A stretch of 64,000 nucleotides of DNA from Nocardioides scoriae (GCF_900104965.1 NZ_LT629757.1:1550001-1614000); one strand, 5' to 3'. Positions 9,291 to 20,475 are shown, counted from the first letter of the stretch. Notes: generated by a model from the sequence alone, not told the origin. Numbers and translations: made by a program.

Positions 9291-10810
9291 CGGTCCCGCT
9301 CCGGGCGGCGTCGCCCTCGGGGCGCCCGCGGGCGGTCCTCGCTGGCGGAGTCGACGAGCTCGTCGAGGGCCTCGCGCACGCACTGGCCGAGGACCTCGAT
9401 GTCGGGCAGCGCGTCGCGGTCGGCGCTGATGCCGTAGTAGACGGCCCCGTCGTACGACGTGACCCCGACGGCGAGCGAGAACCCCGGGAGCAGCGGCGGC
9501 ACCGGGTAGGTCTCGACCATCTCCGCCCCGGCCAGGAACATCGGGAACTGCGGGCCGGGCACGTTGGTCACCACCAGGTTGACGTGGCCGCGGGCCTCCG
9601 CGAAGGCCACCCGCGACCCGAGGGCGTGGAAGGTGGTGGGCGCGAAGCCCGCCACGCCGGCGATCCGGTCGGCGGCCACGGCCCGGCCGGTCTCGCTGTG
9701 GGCCCTCAGGGCGTAGGAGACCTGGTGCAGGCGGACGACGGGCGAGCCCTCCCCGATCGGCAGGTCGACGAGGTGGCCGACCACCTGGGAGCCCAGCGAG
9801 GTGGGCTCGAGGTCCTCGTCGATGACGCTCATCGGCACCAGCGCGCGGAGCCGGCGACCGGCGCCGACCGGCTCGGCGCGGGTCATCAGCCAGGCGCGCA
9901 CGGCACCGGCGAGGGTGGCCAGGACGACGTCGTTGACGGTGCCGCCGTGGACCCGCCGCACCTTGCGGTAGTCCTTGAGCGAGGTGCGCACGCACACCAG
10001 CCGCCGCTGCGCCGACGGCTCGACGTTGAAGGGTGACTCGGGCAGCGGCCGGCCACCGAGGCCCCCGGGCAGGGCCGCGCCCAGGCTGCCGGCGAGCCCT
10101 CCGGTGAGCCCGCTCGCGAGGCTCGTGCTCAGGCCGCCGGTCAGCCCGTCGGCGACGACGCCCGCGCGGGTCAGGCCGCTGCCCAGGGTGCGGGCCACGG
10201 CCTCGGCGTTGCTGCGCACCGTGGCCGCCGCGACCCGGGGGTCGCGGACCGACTCGCTCAGCGCTCCCAGCAGGAGCGCGGCCTGGGTGGGCTCTCCCGG
10301 TGGGACGTAGCCCTCCTGCACCAGCTGGCGGGGGTCGGGGTCCACGTCGAGGAGCACCTGGCCGAGGTCGACCGTCGAGATGCCGTCGACCAGCACCTGG
10401 TGGGACTTCGACAGCACCGCGACCCGGCCGCCCTCGAGGCCCTCGACGAAGTAGACCTCCCACAGCGGGCGGTCGGTGTCCAGGCGCCGCGACATGATCC
10501 GCGCGGTCAGCTCGCGCAGCTGGTCCAGGCTGCCCGGACGCGGCAGCGCCGAGCGGCGCACGTGGTAGGCGAGGTCGAAGCGGTCGTCGTCGACCCACAC
10601 CGGGTTGGCGAACCGGCCCGGCACGCGGCGCACGCGCTGGCGGTAGCGGGGGACGAACGCGATCCGGTCGTCGATGTGGGCCAGCAGGGCGTCGTAGTCC
10701 AGGCCCGCCTCGCCCGGGTCGAAGATCTCCAGCGTCGCGTTGTGGAGCGGGGTCTGGGCCGTCTCCTGCGCCAGGAGGGCCAGGTCGCTGGCCCTGAGCC
10801 GCTCGCTCAT
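9287..10810 (-). CDS. WS/DGAT-type O-acyltransferase
   Basis: Wax ester synthase/diacylglycerol acyltransferase family, expected to transfer acyl groups from acyl-CoA to an alcohol or diacylglycerol for storage lipid. 507 residues; ATG at 10810 has a good ribosome-binding site (GAGGAG, 5-6 bases upstream), so the longer upstream frame is rejected. The N-terminus ASDLALLAQETAQTPLHNAT is typical, and the C-terminal NVPGPQFPMFLAGAEM motif is the family hallmark. The catalytic HHxxxDG motif reads HQVLVDG here (KSHQVLVDGIST), so the second His is replaced by Gln. That may change activity or be a subfamily trait. A low-complexity GLSTSLASGLTGGLAGSLG segment lies mid-protein. Confidence 0.88.
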   Translation of the reverse strand: MSERLRASDLALLAQETAQTPLHNATLEIFDPGEAGLDYDALLAHIDDRIAFVPRYRQRVRRVPGRFANPVWVDDDRFDLAYHVRRSALPRPGSLDQLRELTARIMSRRLDTDRPLWEVYFVEGLEGGRVAVLSKSHQVLVDGISTVDLGQVLLDVDPDPRQLVQEGYVPPGEPTQAALLLGALSESVRDPRVAAATVRSNAEAVARTLGSGLTRAGVVADGLTGGLSTSLASGLTGGLAGSLGAALPGGLGGRPLPESPFNVEPSAQRRLVCVRTSLKDYRKVRRVHGGTVNDVVLATLAGAVRAWLMTRAEPVGAGRRLRALVPMSVIDEDLEPTSLGSQVVGHLVDLPIGEGSPVVRLHQVSYALRAHSETGRAVAADRIAGVAGFAPTTFHALGSRVAFAEARGHVNLVVTNVPGPQFPMFLAGAEMVETYPVPPLLPGFSLAVGVTSYDGAVYYGISADRDALPDIEVLGQCVREALDELVDSASEDRPRAPRGRRRPERDR

Positions 10811-10965
10811 CGTCGCTCCTCGCTCGGGACGCCCGTGTGGCTTCGGTCTCACCTGCGCCGGGGAGCCGGCCGTCGCCTTGGGTGGCGACCGGGCACATGG
10901 GATTGTGGCAGAGCGCCCCGTGGCGCCACACGTCCCGTCTCGCCCCCGTCCCACGTGGAGGATCC

Positions 10966-11436
10966 ATGCACCGCGTCCTGCGCCGCCTGGCGCGACCGGC
11001 CGTCCCGCTCGCCGCCGTCCTGCTGCTCGTCACCGCGTGCGGCTCCCCGGACGGCAGCGGCACGACCGACGACGCGGCCTCCTCCCCCAGCCCGTCGGCC
11101 AGCGCGTCGGCCAGCGCGTCCCCGAGCGCCTCGGCGGGCTCGGCCGAGAGCTCGCCCAGCGCGTCGACCGAGGCCGGCACGGTCATCGACATCCGCTTCG
11201 CCGACGGCCAGGTCACCCCGGCGGGCAAGCAGGTGGAGGTCGGCGTCGGCGAGCCGTTCACGCTCCGGGTCGAGGCCGACGCGCCCGGCGAGCTGCACAT
11301 CCACAGCACGCCCGAGCAGGAGCTGGCCTACGAGGCCGGCACCACCGAGAAGACCCTCACCCTCGACCGCCCCGGGGTGGTCGACATCGAGTCGCACACC
11401 CTGGACCAGCTCGTCGTGCGCGTCGAGGTGAGCTGA
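10966..11436 (+). CDS. Secreted lipoprotein with cupredoxin-like domain
   Basis: 156 residues. ATG at 10966 follows GTGGAGGATCC, a good ribosome-binding site. The N-terminus is basic and hydrophobic with a lipobox (LLVTACG), so the mature protein should be lipidated at Cys and held on the outer face of the membrane. A Ser/Ala-rich linker of about 45 residues follows, then a beta-rich domain of about 85 residues with features of the cupredoxin fold (GEPFTLRVEADAPGELHIHS ... PGVVDIESHTL). I do not see a canonical type-1 copper Cys. The next gene, a polytopic membrane protein, follows after 4 bp, suggesting one functional unit. Confidence 0.8.
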   Translation: MHRVLRRLARPAVPLAAVLLLVTACGSPDGSGTTDDAASSPSPSASASASASPSASAGSAESSPSASTEAGTVIDIRFADGQVTPAGKQVEVGVGEPFTLRVEADAPGELHIHSTPEQELAYEAGTTEKTLTLDRPGVVDIESHTLDQLVVRVEVS

Positions 11437-11440
11437 GCCC

Positions 11441-12805
11441 GTGCCGGGCCTGCTCGTCCCGCTGCCCCTGCACGGACTGGGCGGCGCGCAGAACCTGCCG
11501 CTGCCGCTCCCCCTGGCGGTCGCCGGTGCCACCGCGGCCCTGGTGGTCTCCTTCTGCGTCCTCGCGCTGGCCTGGCGCCGGCCCCGCTACGTCGGCGGCG
11601 CCCCCTCCCGCCCGGCCCCGGCCGCGCTGGCCCGCGTGGTCGACGGTGCGGCCTGGGCCTGGACCTGGCGCGTGCTGGGCCTGCTGTTCTTCGGCTACCT
11701 CGTCTGGCCGCTGGTCGCCGGGCCGGACCTGGTCACCAACCCGGTGCTCGGCACGTTCTACGTGCTGGTGTGGGTCGGCGTCGTGCCGGCCTCCCTGCTG
11801 CTCGGCCGTGCGGCCCGGGCGGTCAGCCCGGTCCGCACGCTCAACCTGCTGCTGGCCCGGCTGACCGGCGGCGACCCGGCCCGCGGCCTGGCGGCGTACC
11901 CCGAGCGGCTGGGCCTGTGGCCCGCCGCGCTGGGGCTGTTCGCCTTCGTGTGGCAGGAGCTGGTCAACCCGCAGAGCGCGTACGTCGGCTCGGTGCGGGT
12001 GTGGCTGGCGGTCTACCTGGCCGCCATGGTCGTCGGTGCCCTCGTCTTCGGGGACACCTGGCTCTCGCGCGCCGACCCCTTCGAGGTCTGGTCCGACCTG
12101 CTCGCGCACCTGTCGCCCTGGGGCCGTGACGACGCCGGCCGGCTCGTGGTGCGCAGCCCGCTGTCGAACCTGGCCACCGTCGTGCCGCGACCGGGCCTGC
12201 TCGCCGTCGTGGCGGTGCTGTTCGGGTCGACGGCGTTCGACAGCTACAAGGACACCCTGTTCTGGCAGCGGCTGGTGGCCGACTCCGGCCTGCCCGCGGT
12301 GCCGGTCGACACCGCAGCCCTGCTGGTGTTCTGCCTGGTGGTGGGCGGCAGCTTCACCGTGGCGGCGCGGCTCACCGGCGTCGAGACCGGAGCCCGCACC
12401 GGCCGCGGCTCCGCCCGGGTGGCGAGCCGTCGCGAGCTGCCGCTGCTGCTCGCGCACTCCGTGGTGCCGATCGCGGTGGGCTACCTGACGGCGCACTACC
12501 TGACCTACTTCGTCGAGCAGGGCCAGACCACGCTGATGCAGCTGAGCGACCCGCTGGTGCGGGGCGACGACCTGCTCGGCACCGCCGACTGGTCGGTCAG
12601 CTACTGGCTGTCCTTCCACCCCACCCTGCTGGCGGTGGTGAAGGTGCTGGCCATCGTGCTCGGCCACGTCGTGGGCGTGGTCGCGGCCCACGACCGGGCG
12701 CTGTCGCTGCTGCCCGCGCGGCACCACGTGACCGGCCAGCTCGCGATGCTGGTCGTCATGGTCGTCTACACCGCCACCGGCCTCTACCTGCTGATGGCCT
12801 CCTGA
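11441..12805 (+). CDS. Polytopic membrane protein of unknown function
   Basis: 454 residues, starting at GTG 11441 only 4 bp after the cupredoxin-like lipoprotein. Hydrophobic segments fill almost the entire chain, about 10-12 predicted passes, beginning with LPLAVAGATAALVVSFCVLA. The opening HGLGGAQNLPLPLPLAV resembles a family of actinobacterial membrane proteins sometimes annotated as 'fenitrothion hydrolase'; that name is from memory and gives no reliable function. Conserved-looking His and Trp residues lie in the C-terminal half (WSVSYWLSFHPTLL, GHVVGVVAAHDRAL). With its lipoprotein partner it could handle a metal or redox cofactor, but that is speculation. The 3' end overlaps the convergent ATPase gene by 50 bp. 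Confidence 0.75.
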   Translation: MPGLLVPLPLHGLGGAQNLPLPLPLAVAGATAALVVSFCVLALAWRRPRYVGGAPSRPAPAALARVVDGAAWAWTWRVLGLLFFGYLVWPLVAGPDLVTNPVLGTFYVLVWVGVVPASLLLGRAARAVSPVRTLNLLLARLTGGDPARGLAAYPERLGLWPAALGLFAFVWQELVNPQSAYVGSVRVWLAVYLAAMVVGALVFGDTWLSRADPFEVWSDLLAHLSPWGRDDAGRLVVRSPLSNLATVVPRPGLLAVVAVLFGSTAFDSYKDTLFWQRLVADSGLPAVPVDTAALLVFCLVVGGSFTVAARLTGVETGARTGRGSARVASRRELPLLLAHSVVPIAVGYLTAHYLTYFVEQGQTTLMQLSDPLVRGDDLLGTADWSVSYWLSFHPTLLAVVKVLAIVLGHVVGVVAAHDRALSLLPARHHVTGQLAMLVVMVVYTATGLYLLMAS

Positions 12806-14006
12806 CCCTGCTCCCGGACCCCGCCGCGGCCGGCGGGTCGGGCAGCACCAGGGCACGGAGCTCCGCGACCGCCTGGCGCAGCGGGGAGTCCCCGAGCTCG
12901 ACCACCGAGCGGCCCGTGACCAGGGCCCGGTCGGTCGTGGCGCGGTCCTCGGGCACGAACACCACGCCGGCCGGTCGCACGTAGCCCTCGACCATGCCGA
13001 CGATGTCGCGCCGGCTCCACCCCAGGGAGTCGCGCATCCGGTTGACGACCACCGTCACCGGCACGGGCGCGAGGTCGCGCAGCTCCACCAGCGTGCGGGC
13101 GAGCCGGGCCAGGCCCGGCGGCTCGGCGGAGCCCACGGCGACGACGTGGTCGGCCGCCGCCACGGCGTCCAGGGTGAGCTGGTTGCGCGAGAGGCTGCGC
13201 CCGAGCTCGGTCTCGTCCTCGAGGCTGAACCCGGTGTCGACCACGACGTCGCCCACCTCCGCGGCGCGCTCGAGGACGGCGTCGAGCACGCCCGGCCGCG
13301 CCTCCACCCAGCGGTCGGGGCGCGGCAGGCCGGTGAGCACCTCGAGGTGGTCCGAGACGACCCGCCGGCAGCGGGCGAACCCCGCGGCGTCGAGGGCGCC
13401 CGCGTTGACCAGCCGCGCGGCGGCCAGCAGGCCGCTCACCTCGTCGAGGACGCCCAGGTGCTGGGCGACCGTGCCGCCGTGGGGATCTGCGTCCAGCAGC
13501 ACGGCCGGGCTGCCCCGCCGCGCGTGCTCGGCGGCCAGGGCGATCGCCAGCGTGGTGCGTCCCGGCGCACCCGCGGGACCGTGGACGGCCACGACGCGGC
13601 CGGCGACGCCCCTGACCTCGAGACCGCCGGTGACCTCGGGCTCCGGGTCGAGCACGAGGTCGTGGCTGGCGGCCGCACGCACGGCCGCTCCCAGCCCGTC
13701 GGCCTCCCCGGAGGGATGCACGTGCACCACGCCGAGGCGCAGCAGCTGCTCGGTCTCGCCCCCGACGGCCACGCACCGCACGTCGTCGCGCAGCAGCCGC
13801 ATCACCGCGTCGGCGTCGAGCCCGGGCAGCTCACCGTCGACGACCGCCACCCCGGCGGTCTGGGTGCTGGCACTGCCCAGCAGGTCGGCGAGGTCGACGC
13901 AGCGCTTGACCACCACAATGCCGTCGGCCTCCAGGGACCGCAGTGCCCGGGCCTCCCACTCCGCGCCACCGGCGGCCACGAGGGCCGGGACCCGCTCCGT
14001 CAGCAT
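12756..14006 (-). CDS. CpaE/MinD-like ATPase-fold protein
   Basis: 416 residues from ATG 14006, 2 bp after the SAF gene stop. The N-terminal about 120 residues look like a degenerate receiver-type domain (VAVVDGELPGLDADAVMRLL), as in CpaE; a MinD/ParA-like P-loop domain follows. The nucleotide-binding loop reads GPAGAPGRTT: both the signature Lys of the MinD deviant Walker A and the usual GK(S/T) Lys are absent (Ala and Arg instead), while the LLDADPHGGT switch motif is kept. Together with the CpaB-like SAF protein this recalls Tad pilus proteins, but no tadA or pilin gene is nearby. The C-terminal tail (RVRRPSAGRGRWRCRRP) is read through the end of the convergent membrane gene. Confidence 0.8.
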   Translation of the reverse strand: MLTERVPALVAAGGAEWEARALRSLEADGIVVVKRCVDLADLLGSASTQTAGVAVVDGELPGLDADAVMRLLRDDVRCVAVGGETEQLLRLGVVHVHPSGEADGLGAAVRAAASHDLVLDPEPEVTGGLEVRGVAGRVVAVHGPAGAPGRTTLAIALAAEHARRGSPAVLLDADPHGGTVAQHLGVLDEVSGLLAAARLVNAGALDAAGFARCRRVVSDHLEVLTGLPRPDRWVEARPGVLDAVLERAAEVGDVVVDTGFSLEDETELGRSLSRNQLTLDAVAAADHVVAVGSAEPPGLARLARTLVELRDLAPVPVTVVVNRMRDSLGWSRRDIVGMVEGYVRPAGVVFVPEDRATTDRALVTGRSVVELGDSPLRQAVAELRALVLPDPPAAAGSGSRVRRPSAGRGRWRCRRP

Positions 14007-14008
14007 GC

Positions 14009-14707
14009 TCAGCCCTTCCGCGCGATGACGACGCGGCCCTCGGAGATCCCCCCGAGGGCAGCCGGCAGGTCGGCCGCGCGGTCGCTCGGGACCCCGACGA
14101 TGACCTGGCGGGTGGTCTGCGGGGCCAGGGTGTCGGCGACGCCGGGGACGGCCACGACGGTGACGTCGGCGAGCACCCGCTCGGCACGGACCCGGCTGGC
14201 GTCCTCGACGGCGGCGACCTGCGGCGTCACCCACACGTCGACCACCGACCCCTGCTCCACGGTGGCCGGGAGGTCGTCGGAGACCACGCTGATCGGCACC
14301 TCTAGCAGGTCCGAGCCCGCCTCGGGCGCCACGGCGGCGCGCGGCAGCAGGTCGCCGGCCGCGACCGGGCGGTTGAGCACCGTGCCGGCCGGGACGGGCT
14401 GCTCGCCGGACAGGTAGCCGGCAGCCGAGGCAGCGTCGGGGAAGCGCACCCGGCGCTGCTCCAGGTCGCCGTCGGCGACGGTGGCGCCGGCCGGCAGGTC
14501 GCGGGCCAGGGCCCAGACGGGGACCGAGTCGTCGGCCGCCCCCACCACCCGGGCGCCGGCGACCACCGAGGCGGCCACGAGGAGCAGCCCGAGGACCAGG
14601 CGCGGGTTGCGCCACCCGGGGCGCCGGCTGCGGGCGGCGGCGGGCGGGACGGGCACGTCGGGGGTGGGCGCGTGGTCGGCGCGGCCGCGGACGGTGGTGG
14701 AGCTCAT
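14009..14707 (-). CDS. SAF-domain (CpaB/RcpC-like) protein
   Basis: 232 residues, ATG at 14707 preceded by GGGAGGAACCGTCCG, a good ribosome-binding site. It has a proline-rich cytoplasmic N-terminus, one membrane anchor (LVLGLLLVAASVVAGARVV, about residues 37-55), then a SAF domain with the typical DLPAGATVADGDLEQRRV and GTVLNRPVAAGDLLPRAAV, followed by a CpaB-type C-terminal domain. Such proteins act outside the membrane in Flp/Tad pilus assembly, but the rest of that machinery is not in this window. It is directly followed by the CpaE-like ATPase. Role in this organism unknown. Confidence 0.85.
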   Translation of the reverse strand: MSSTTVRGRADHAPTPDVPVPPAAARSRRPGWRNPRLVLGLLLVAASVVAGARVVGAADDSVPVWALARDLPAGATVADGDLEQRRVRFPDAASAAGYLSGEQPVPAGTVLNRPVAAGDLLPRAAVAPEAGSDLLEVPISVVSDDLPATVEQGSVVDVWVTPQVAAVEDASRVRAERVLADVTVVAVPGVADTLAPQTTRQVIVGVPSDRAADLPAALGGISEGRVVIARKG

Positions 14708-14838
14708 CGGACGGTTCCTCCCAGGGGGCAGGGGCTGACGGGACGGGCGGGCCCGCGGACCGGGTCGCGCGCGGCCGTCCACAGCCCGGGCGTGGCGAAC
14801 GATCGCCACCGCACGTCACCGGTGGCACACTGAGGCAC

Positions 14839-15081
14839 ATGAGCGCAACGCCGCGGTTCCTGCAGCTGGCCGACGTCGCCGAGATCCTCAACATCTCCGG
14901 GGCGCAGGTCTACGCCCTGGTCCGGCGCAACGACCTGCGGGCCATCAAGATCGGCGGCCGGGGCCAGTGGCGCGTGGAGGCCAGCGAGCTCGAGGCCTAC
15001 ATCCAGCGCGCGTACGCCGACGCCGAGCAGTTCGTCAGGGAGCACCCGTTCGTCGAGGGGTCCTCGGTCTCCCCCGAGTGA
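14839..15081 (+). CDS. Excisionase-family helix-turn-helix DNA-binding protein
   Basis: 80 residues. ATG at 14839. The protein is a single winged helix of the MerR/excisionase type: FLQLADVAEILNISGAQVYA is the HTH, and IKIGGRGQWRVEASELEAYI is the typical wing and following helix. It is divergent from the SAF gene (131-bp gap). Proteins of this type stand alone in many actinobacteria as small regulators related to BldC. No integrase or other phage gene is nearby, so a mobile-element origin is unlikely. A role in controlling the divergent SAF-ATPase pair is a reasonable guess. Confidence 0.85.
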   Translation: MSATPRFLQLADVAEILNISGAQVYALVRRNDLRAIKIGGRGQWRVEASELEAYIQRAYADAEQFVREHPFVEGSSVSPE

Positions 15082-15089
15082 CCCCCGGC

Positions 15090-15635
15090 TCATCCGAGCC
15101 TCCCGCGGACGGCTGCGACCTGGTCCACGGCGACGACCTGGACCCCGCGCGCCCCCGCCTCGCCGACCAGCACCTCGAGGAAGTCCTGGCCCACGCGACC
15201 CACGAGGCCCTCGACCCGGTGGTCGTCACGCAGGTGCACGACGCACGCCTCGCCGGACTCCCCCAGGCGCCGCAGCAGCGACCTCAGCGGCAGCCGATCC
15301 ACCACTGACCAGGCCTCCTGCGCGTCGGCGCGCGGGGAGAGACCACCCGCGACGGCGACCGCGCGCTGCGGCACGAGCCACTGCGAGGGCCCGTCGTCCA
15401 GCAGCAGCCAGTCGCCGCCCACCCGCACCAGCTCCGCCTCCAGGCGGGTCCCGCCGACGAGCCGCAGGCTGACCCGGCGGCCGCGGGAGGCGTGGCAGCG
15501 CTCGGCCAGCGCGACGCGGGCGTACTCGCTGCGGGCCAGGTCGGCGACCTCGAGGTCGCGCTCGCCGAGCCGGAGGCCCGCCGCCTGCTGCTCGAGGTCC
15601 TCGAAGACGTCGAGCAGCGCGCTCTCCCAGCTCAT
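15090..15635 (-). CDS. Conserved hypothetical protein
   Basis: 181 residues, ATG at 15635, tail-to-tail with the HTH gene (8 bp apart). The N-terminal third is helical (WESALLDVFEDLEQQAAGLR); the rest reads as two small beta-rich modules (VSLRLVGGTRLEAELVRVGG and ACVVHLRDDHRVEGLVGRVG), each resembling an Sm-like or SH3-like barrel strand pattern. No signal peptide or membrane segment. I do not recognise a named family and assign no function. Confidence 0.75.
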   Translation of the reverse strand: MSWESALLDVFEDLEQQAAGLRLGERDLEVADLARSEYARVALAERCHASRGRRVSLRLVGGTRLEAELVRVGGDWLLLDDGPSQWLVPQRAVAVAGGLSPRADAQEAWSVVDRLPLRSLLRRLGESGEACVVHLRDDHRVEGLVGRVGQDFLEVLVGEAGARGVQVVAVDQVAAVRGRLG

Positions 15636-15808
15636 GGTGACCCCCGTCCGTGGGCCGCCCGATCACCGCGGCCCGATCCGCGTCCACGAGCCATGCCCGC
15701 TCCCCCTCCGGGTGAAACCGGCGTCCTCAGGGTGTGGACACCGTGGTTGACACCTCACGATCCTGGGCGTTGTCTGATGCAAACGCAAGCAAACGAAGGC
15801 ATCACACC

Positions 15809-16483
15809 GTGAACCACTCCCAGCAGCCACCGGTAGACCCGACCACCACCCGCTTCGACGCCCTGGTCCAGCAGGCGGCCGAGGTCGTCCTTGCCGCGTG
15901 CGTGGCGTGGGTGGTCGTGCTGGTGCTCGCCGCCCTGGTCGAGGCCACCAGCCGCGGCCATCTGCCCGCCCTGCGGTGGGTGGGCTGCCCACCCGTGCTG
16001 CGCCGCGGGCTGCTCGCCGCCGTCGGCGTGGCCGTGCTGGCACCCGGGCTGCCCGGCCCGCCGGCCAGCGCCGGCGCCCCGCCCGACCCGGGGCGGGGCG
16101 TCCGCACCACCGACACGCGCTCGGGTCCGGTCCGCGGCTCGTGGCTGCCCGTCCCCGCCCGACCCCTCGACGCCCGCCCCCTCGACGCCCACCGCCCGGA
16201 CACCCGCCCCGCGGACCTCGGGCCCGCCCGGGCCCCGGACGGCCCGGTGCTCGTCGTCCGCCCCGGTGACTCCCTGTGGTCCCTGGCCCACGAGCGGCTG
16301 CCGGCGGCCGACGCCGCCCGGCTCGTCGGGGCCGTGCGGGCGCTGCACCACGCCAACCGCAGCGTCGTCGGCCCCGACCCCGACCTGCTCCGGCCGGGGC
16401 AGCTGCTCCGCTGGCCGGAGGCCGGACCTCATTCCCCCCGTCCCCACCACCCCACCACCCCGTCACGAGGAGAGACGTCATGA
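15809..16483 (+). CDS. LysM-domain membrane-anchored protein
   Basis: 224 residues. GTG at 15809 is preferred because GAAGG sits about 8-9 bases upstream; the longer frame to 15734 lacks support. Hydrophobic stretches at about residues 22-45 (VVLAACVAWVVVLVLAALVE) and 62-82 anchor it. A Pro/Arg/Asp-rich linker leads to a C-terminal LysM module (VVRPGDSLWSLAHERL ... LLRPGQLLRWP), which binds N-acetylglucosamine-containing glycan. A cell-wall location is therefore likely. A TTGACA box at 15747-15752 could be part of its promoter, but no clear -10 follows. Its stop overlaps the next start as ATGA. Confidence 0.85.
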   Translation: MNHSQQPPVDPTTTRFDALVQQAAEVVLAACVAWVVVLVLAALVEATSRGHLPALRWVGCPPVLRRGLLAAVGVAVLAPGLPGPPASAGAPPDPGRGVRTTDTRSGPVRGSWLPVPARPLDARPLDAHRPDTRPADLGPARAPDGPVLVVRPGDSLWSLAHERLPAADAARLVGAVRALHHANRSVVGPDPDLLRPGQLLRWPEAGPHSPRPHHPTTPSRGETS

Positions 16484-16974
16484 CCGTCACCCCCCACCGC
16501 GCCCCGCGGTCCCCCCGACCCCGGACCGCTCACGTGCGCCGTGCCGCCCCGGTGGCCAGCCTCCAGGGCACGCTGGCGCTCGACTTCTCCCCGGCCGACC
16601 CCGGACCCGCGCCCCTGCTCCGGCTCGTCGCCGGCGGCCGCACCGAGCTCGACGTCCTGGCCCACCGGTTCGCCCACGCGGTCGTCGAGGTCGTCGGCGG
16701 CGACCGCGGGCCCAGCCAGCTGCTGCGCTGGACCAGCCCGACTGTGTACGCCGACCTCCAGCGCCGGGCCGCCCTGGTCGCCCGGACCGTGCCCGGCGAC
16801 CGCCGCGTGCGACGCCTGCGCAGCCAGGTGCGCAGCGTCCACGTCAGCTGCCCGGCGCCGGGAGCCGCCGAGATGAGCGTCCACGTCCGGCGCGGCGAGC
16901 GGTCCAGCGCCCTGGCGGTGCGGCTCGAGCTGCGCGACGGCCGGTGGTGCTGCACCGCCCTGGAGTTCGGCTGA
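16480..16974 (+). CDS. Conserved actinobacterial protein upstream of secA (DUF6459-like)
   Basis: 164 residues, ATG at 16480 after CGAGGAGAGACGTC, overlapping the LysM stop. After an Arg/Pro-rich 30-residue N-terminus comes a compact alpha/beta domain: LAHRFAHAVVEVVGG, LLRWTSPTVYADLQRRA, a basic VRRLRSQVRSVHV, and a C-terminal SALAVRLELRDGRWCCTALE strand pair. This matches a conserved actinobacterial family often found near secA, which I tentatively recall as DUF6459. No catalytic motif is visible, and function is unknown. It is translationally coupled to the LysM protein. Confidence 0.75.
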   Translation: MTVTPHRAPRSPRPRTAHVRRAAPVASLQGTLALDFSPADPGPAPLLRLVAGGRTELDVLAHRFAHAVVEVVGGDRGPSQLLRWTSPTVYADLQRRAALVARTVPGDRRVRRLRSQVRSVHVSCPAPGAAEMSVHVRRGERSSALAVRLELRDGRWCCTALEFG

Positions 16975-17020
16975 GCCGTAGGGTCGGTGCCACCATCCCC
17001 GATTGCTCCAGGAGCGACCC

Positions 17021-17455
17021 GTGAAGCTGCGCAACCTGCCGACCCGCCTCGCGACGGGCGCCTTCATCCTGCACTCCGGCCTCGAGAAGTGGCGGGGCGA
17101 CGAGGCCACCGCCCAGGCGCTGCACGGCATGGCCTCCGGCACCTTCCCGGTGCTGAAGGGGCTCAGGCCCACCGAGTTCCTGCGGACCCTCTCGGTCGGC
17201 GAGATCGCCCTGGGCGCCGCGCTGCTGTCCCCCACCGTGTCGACGGGCGTGGCCGGCGCCGCCCTGACGGGGTTCTCGGGCAGCCTGCTGGCGACCTACC
17301 TGCGCACCCCCGGCCTCACCAAGCCGGGCAGCGTGTGGCCCACCCCCGACGGCCTGGGCATCAGCAAGGACGTCTGGATGCTCGGCATCGGCCTGGGCCT
17401 GCTGGCCGACGCGCTCACCCGCTCCGCCGCCGAGAAGCTGCCCACCCGCTCCTGA
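17021..17455 (+). CDS. DoxX-like small membrane protein
   Basis: 144 residues; GTG at 17021 is chosen over the longer frame because AGGAG lies 5-6 bases upstream. There are four likely membrane segments, with the opening RLATGAFILHSGLEKWRGDE typical of DoxX-family proteins and later ALGAALLSPTVSTGVAGAAL and VWMLGIGLGLLADAL. The function of the family is poorly defined; some members act in redox-linked membrane complexes. It converges on secA with a strong hairpin between them. Confidence 0.75.
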   Translation: MKLRNLPTRLATGAFILHSGLEKWRGDEATAQALHGMASGTFPVLKGLRPTEFLRTLSVGEIALGAALLSPTVSTGVAGAALTGFSGSLLATYLRTPGLTKPGSVWPTPDGLGISKDVWMLGIGLGLLADALTRSAAEKLPTRS

Positions 17456-17474
17456 CGCCGCTCCCCACGCACGA

Positions 17475-17505
17475 GGCCGCCCGGTGACCAGGTCACCGGG
17501 CGGCC
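17475..17505. terminator. Bidirectional hairpin between DoxX-like gene and secA
   Basis: A perfect 15-bp inverted repeat (GGCCGCCCGGTGACC and its complement) around a single central A lies in the 69-bp gap between two convergent genes. There is no U-tract on either strand, as is usual for high-GC actinobacterial terminators. It can serve both directions. Confidence 0.75.
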
Positions 17506-17524
17506 CGTCGTGCTCGCGACGGCC

Positions 17525-20335
<2,811 letters not shown>

Positions 20336-20460
20336 GCGGACTTCTCCCATGGGTGGACGCGGGGGTGGTGGGACCGGCGCCGCCCACGCGGCCCGAGCCC
20401 GTCGTCCATCGTAACGGCCGGGCGCGCCGTTGAGTTTCGCAACCGGCACATCGGGTGCGT

Positions 20461-20475
20461 CGGCGCCCGGCGCCG
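20461..20475 (-). terminator. Short GC hairpin after YcaQ-like gene
   Basis: CGGCGC and GCGCCG pair around a 3-base loop, starting 16 bases beyond the YcaQ-like stop in the 155-bp gap before secA. The stem is short, so this is a weak candidate. The rest of the gap presumably carries the secA promoter, but I see no convincing -10/-35 pair. Confidence 0.35.

Noticed and set aside
14839-15081. Excisionase-like gene as sign of a prophage or integrative element
   Set aside because: No integrase, attachment-site repeat or phage structural gene is nearby and the base composition matches the surroundings; such stand-alone HTH proteins are common in actinobacteria.
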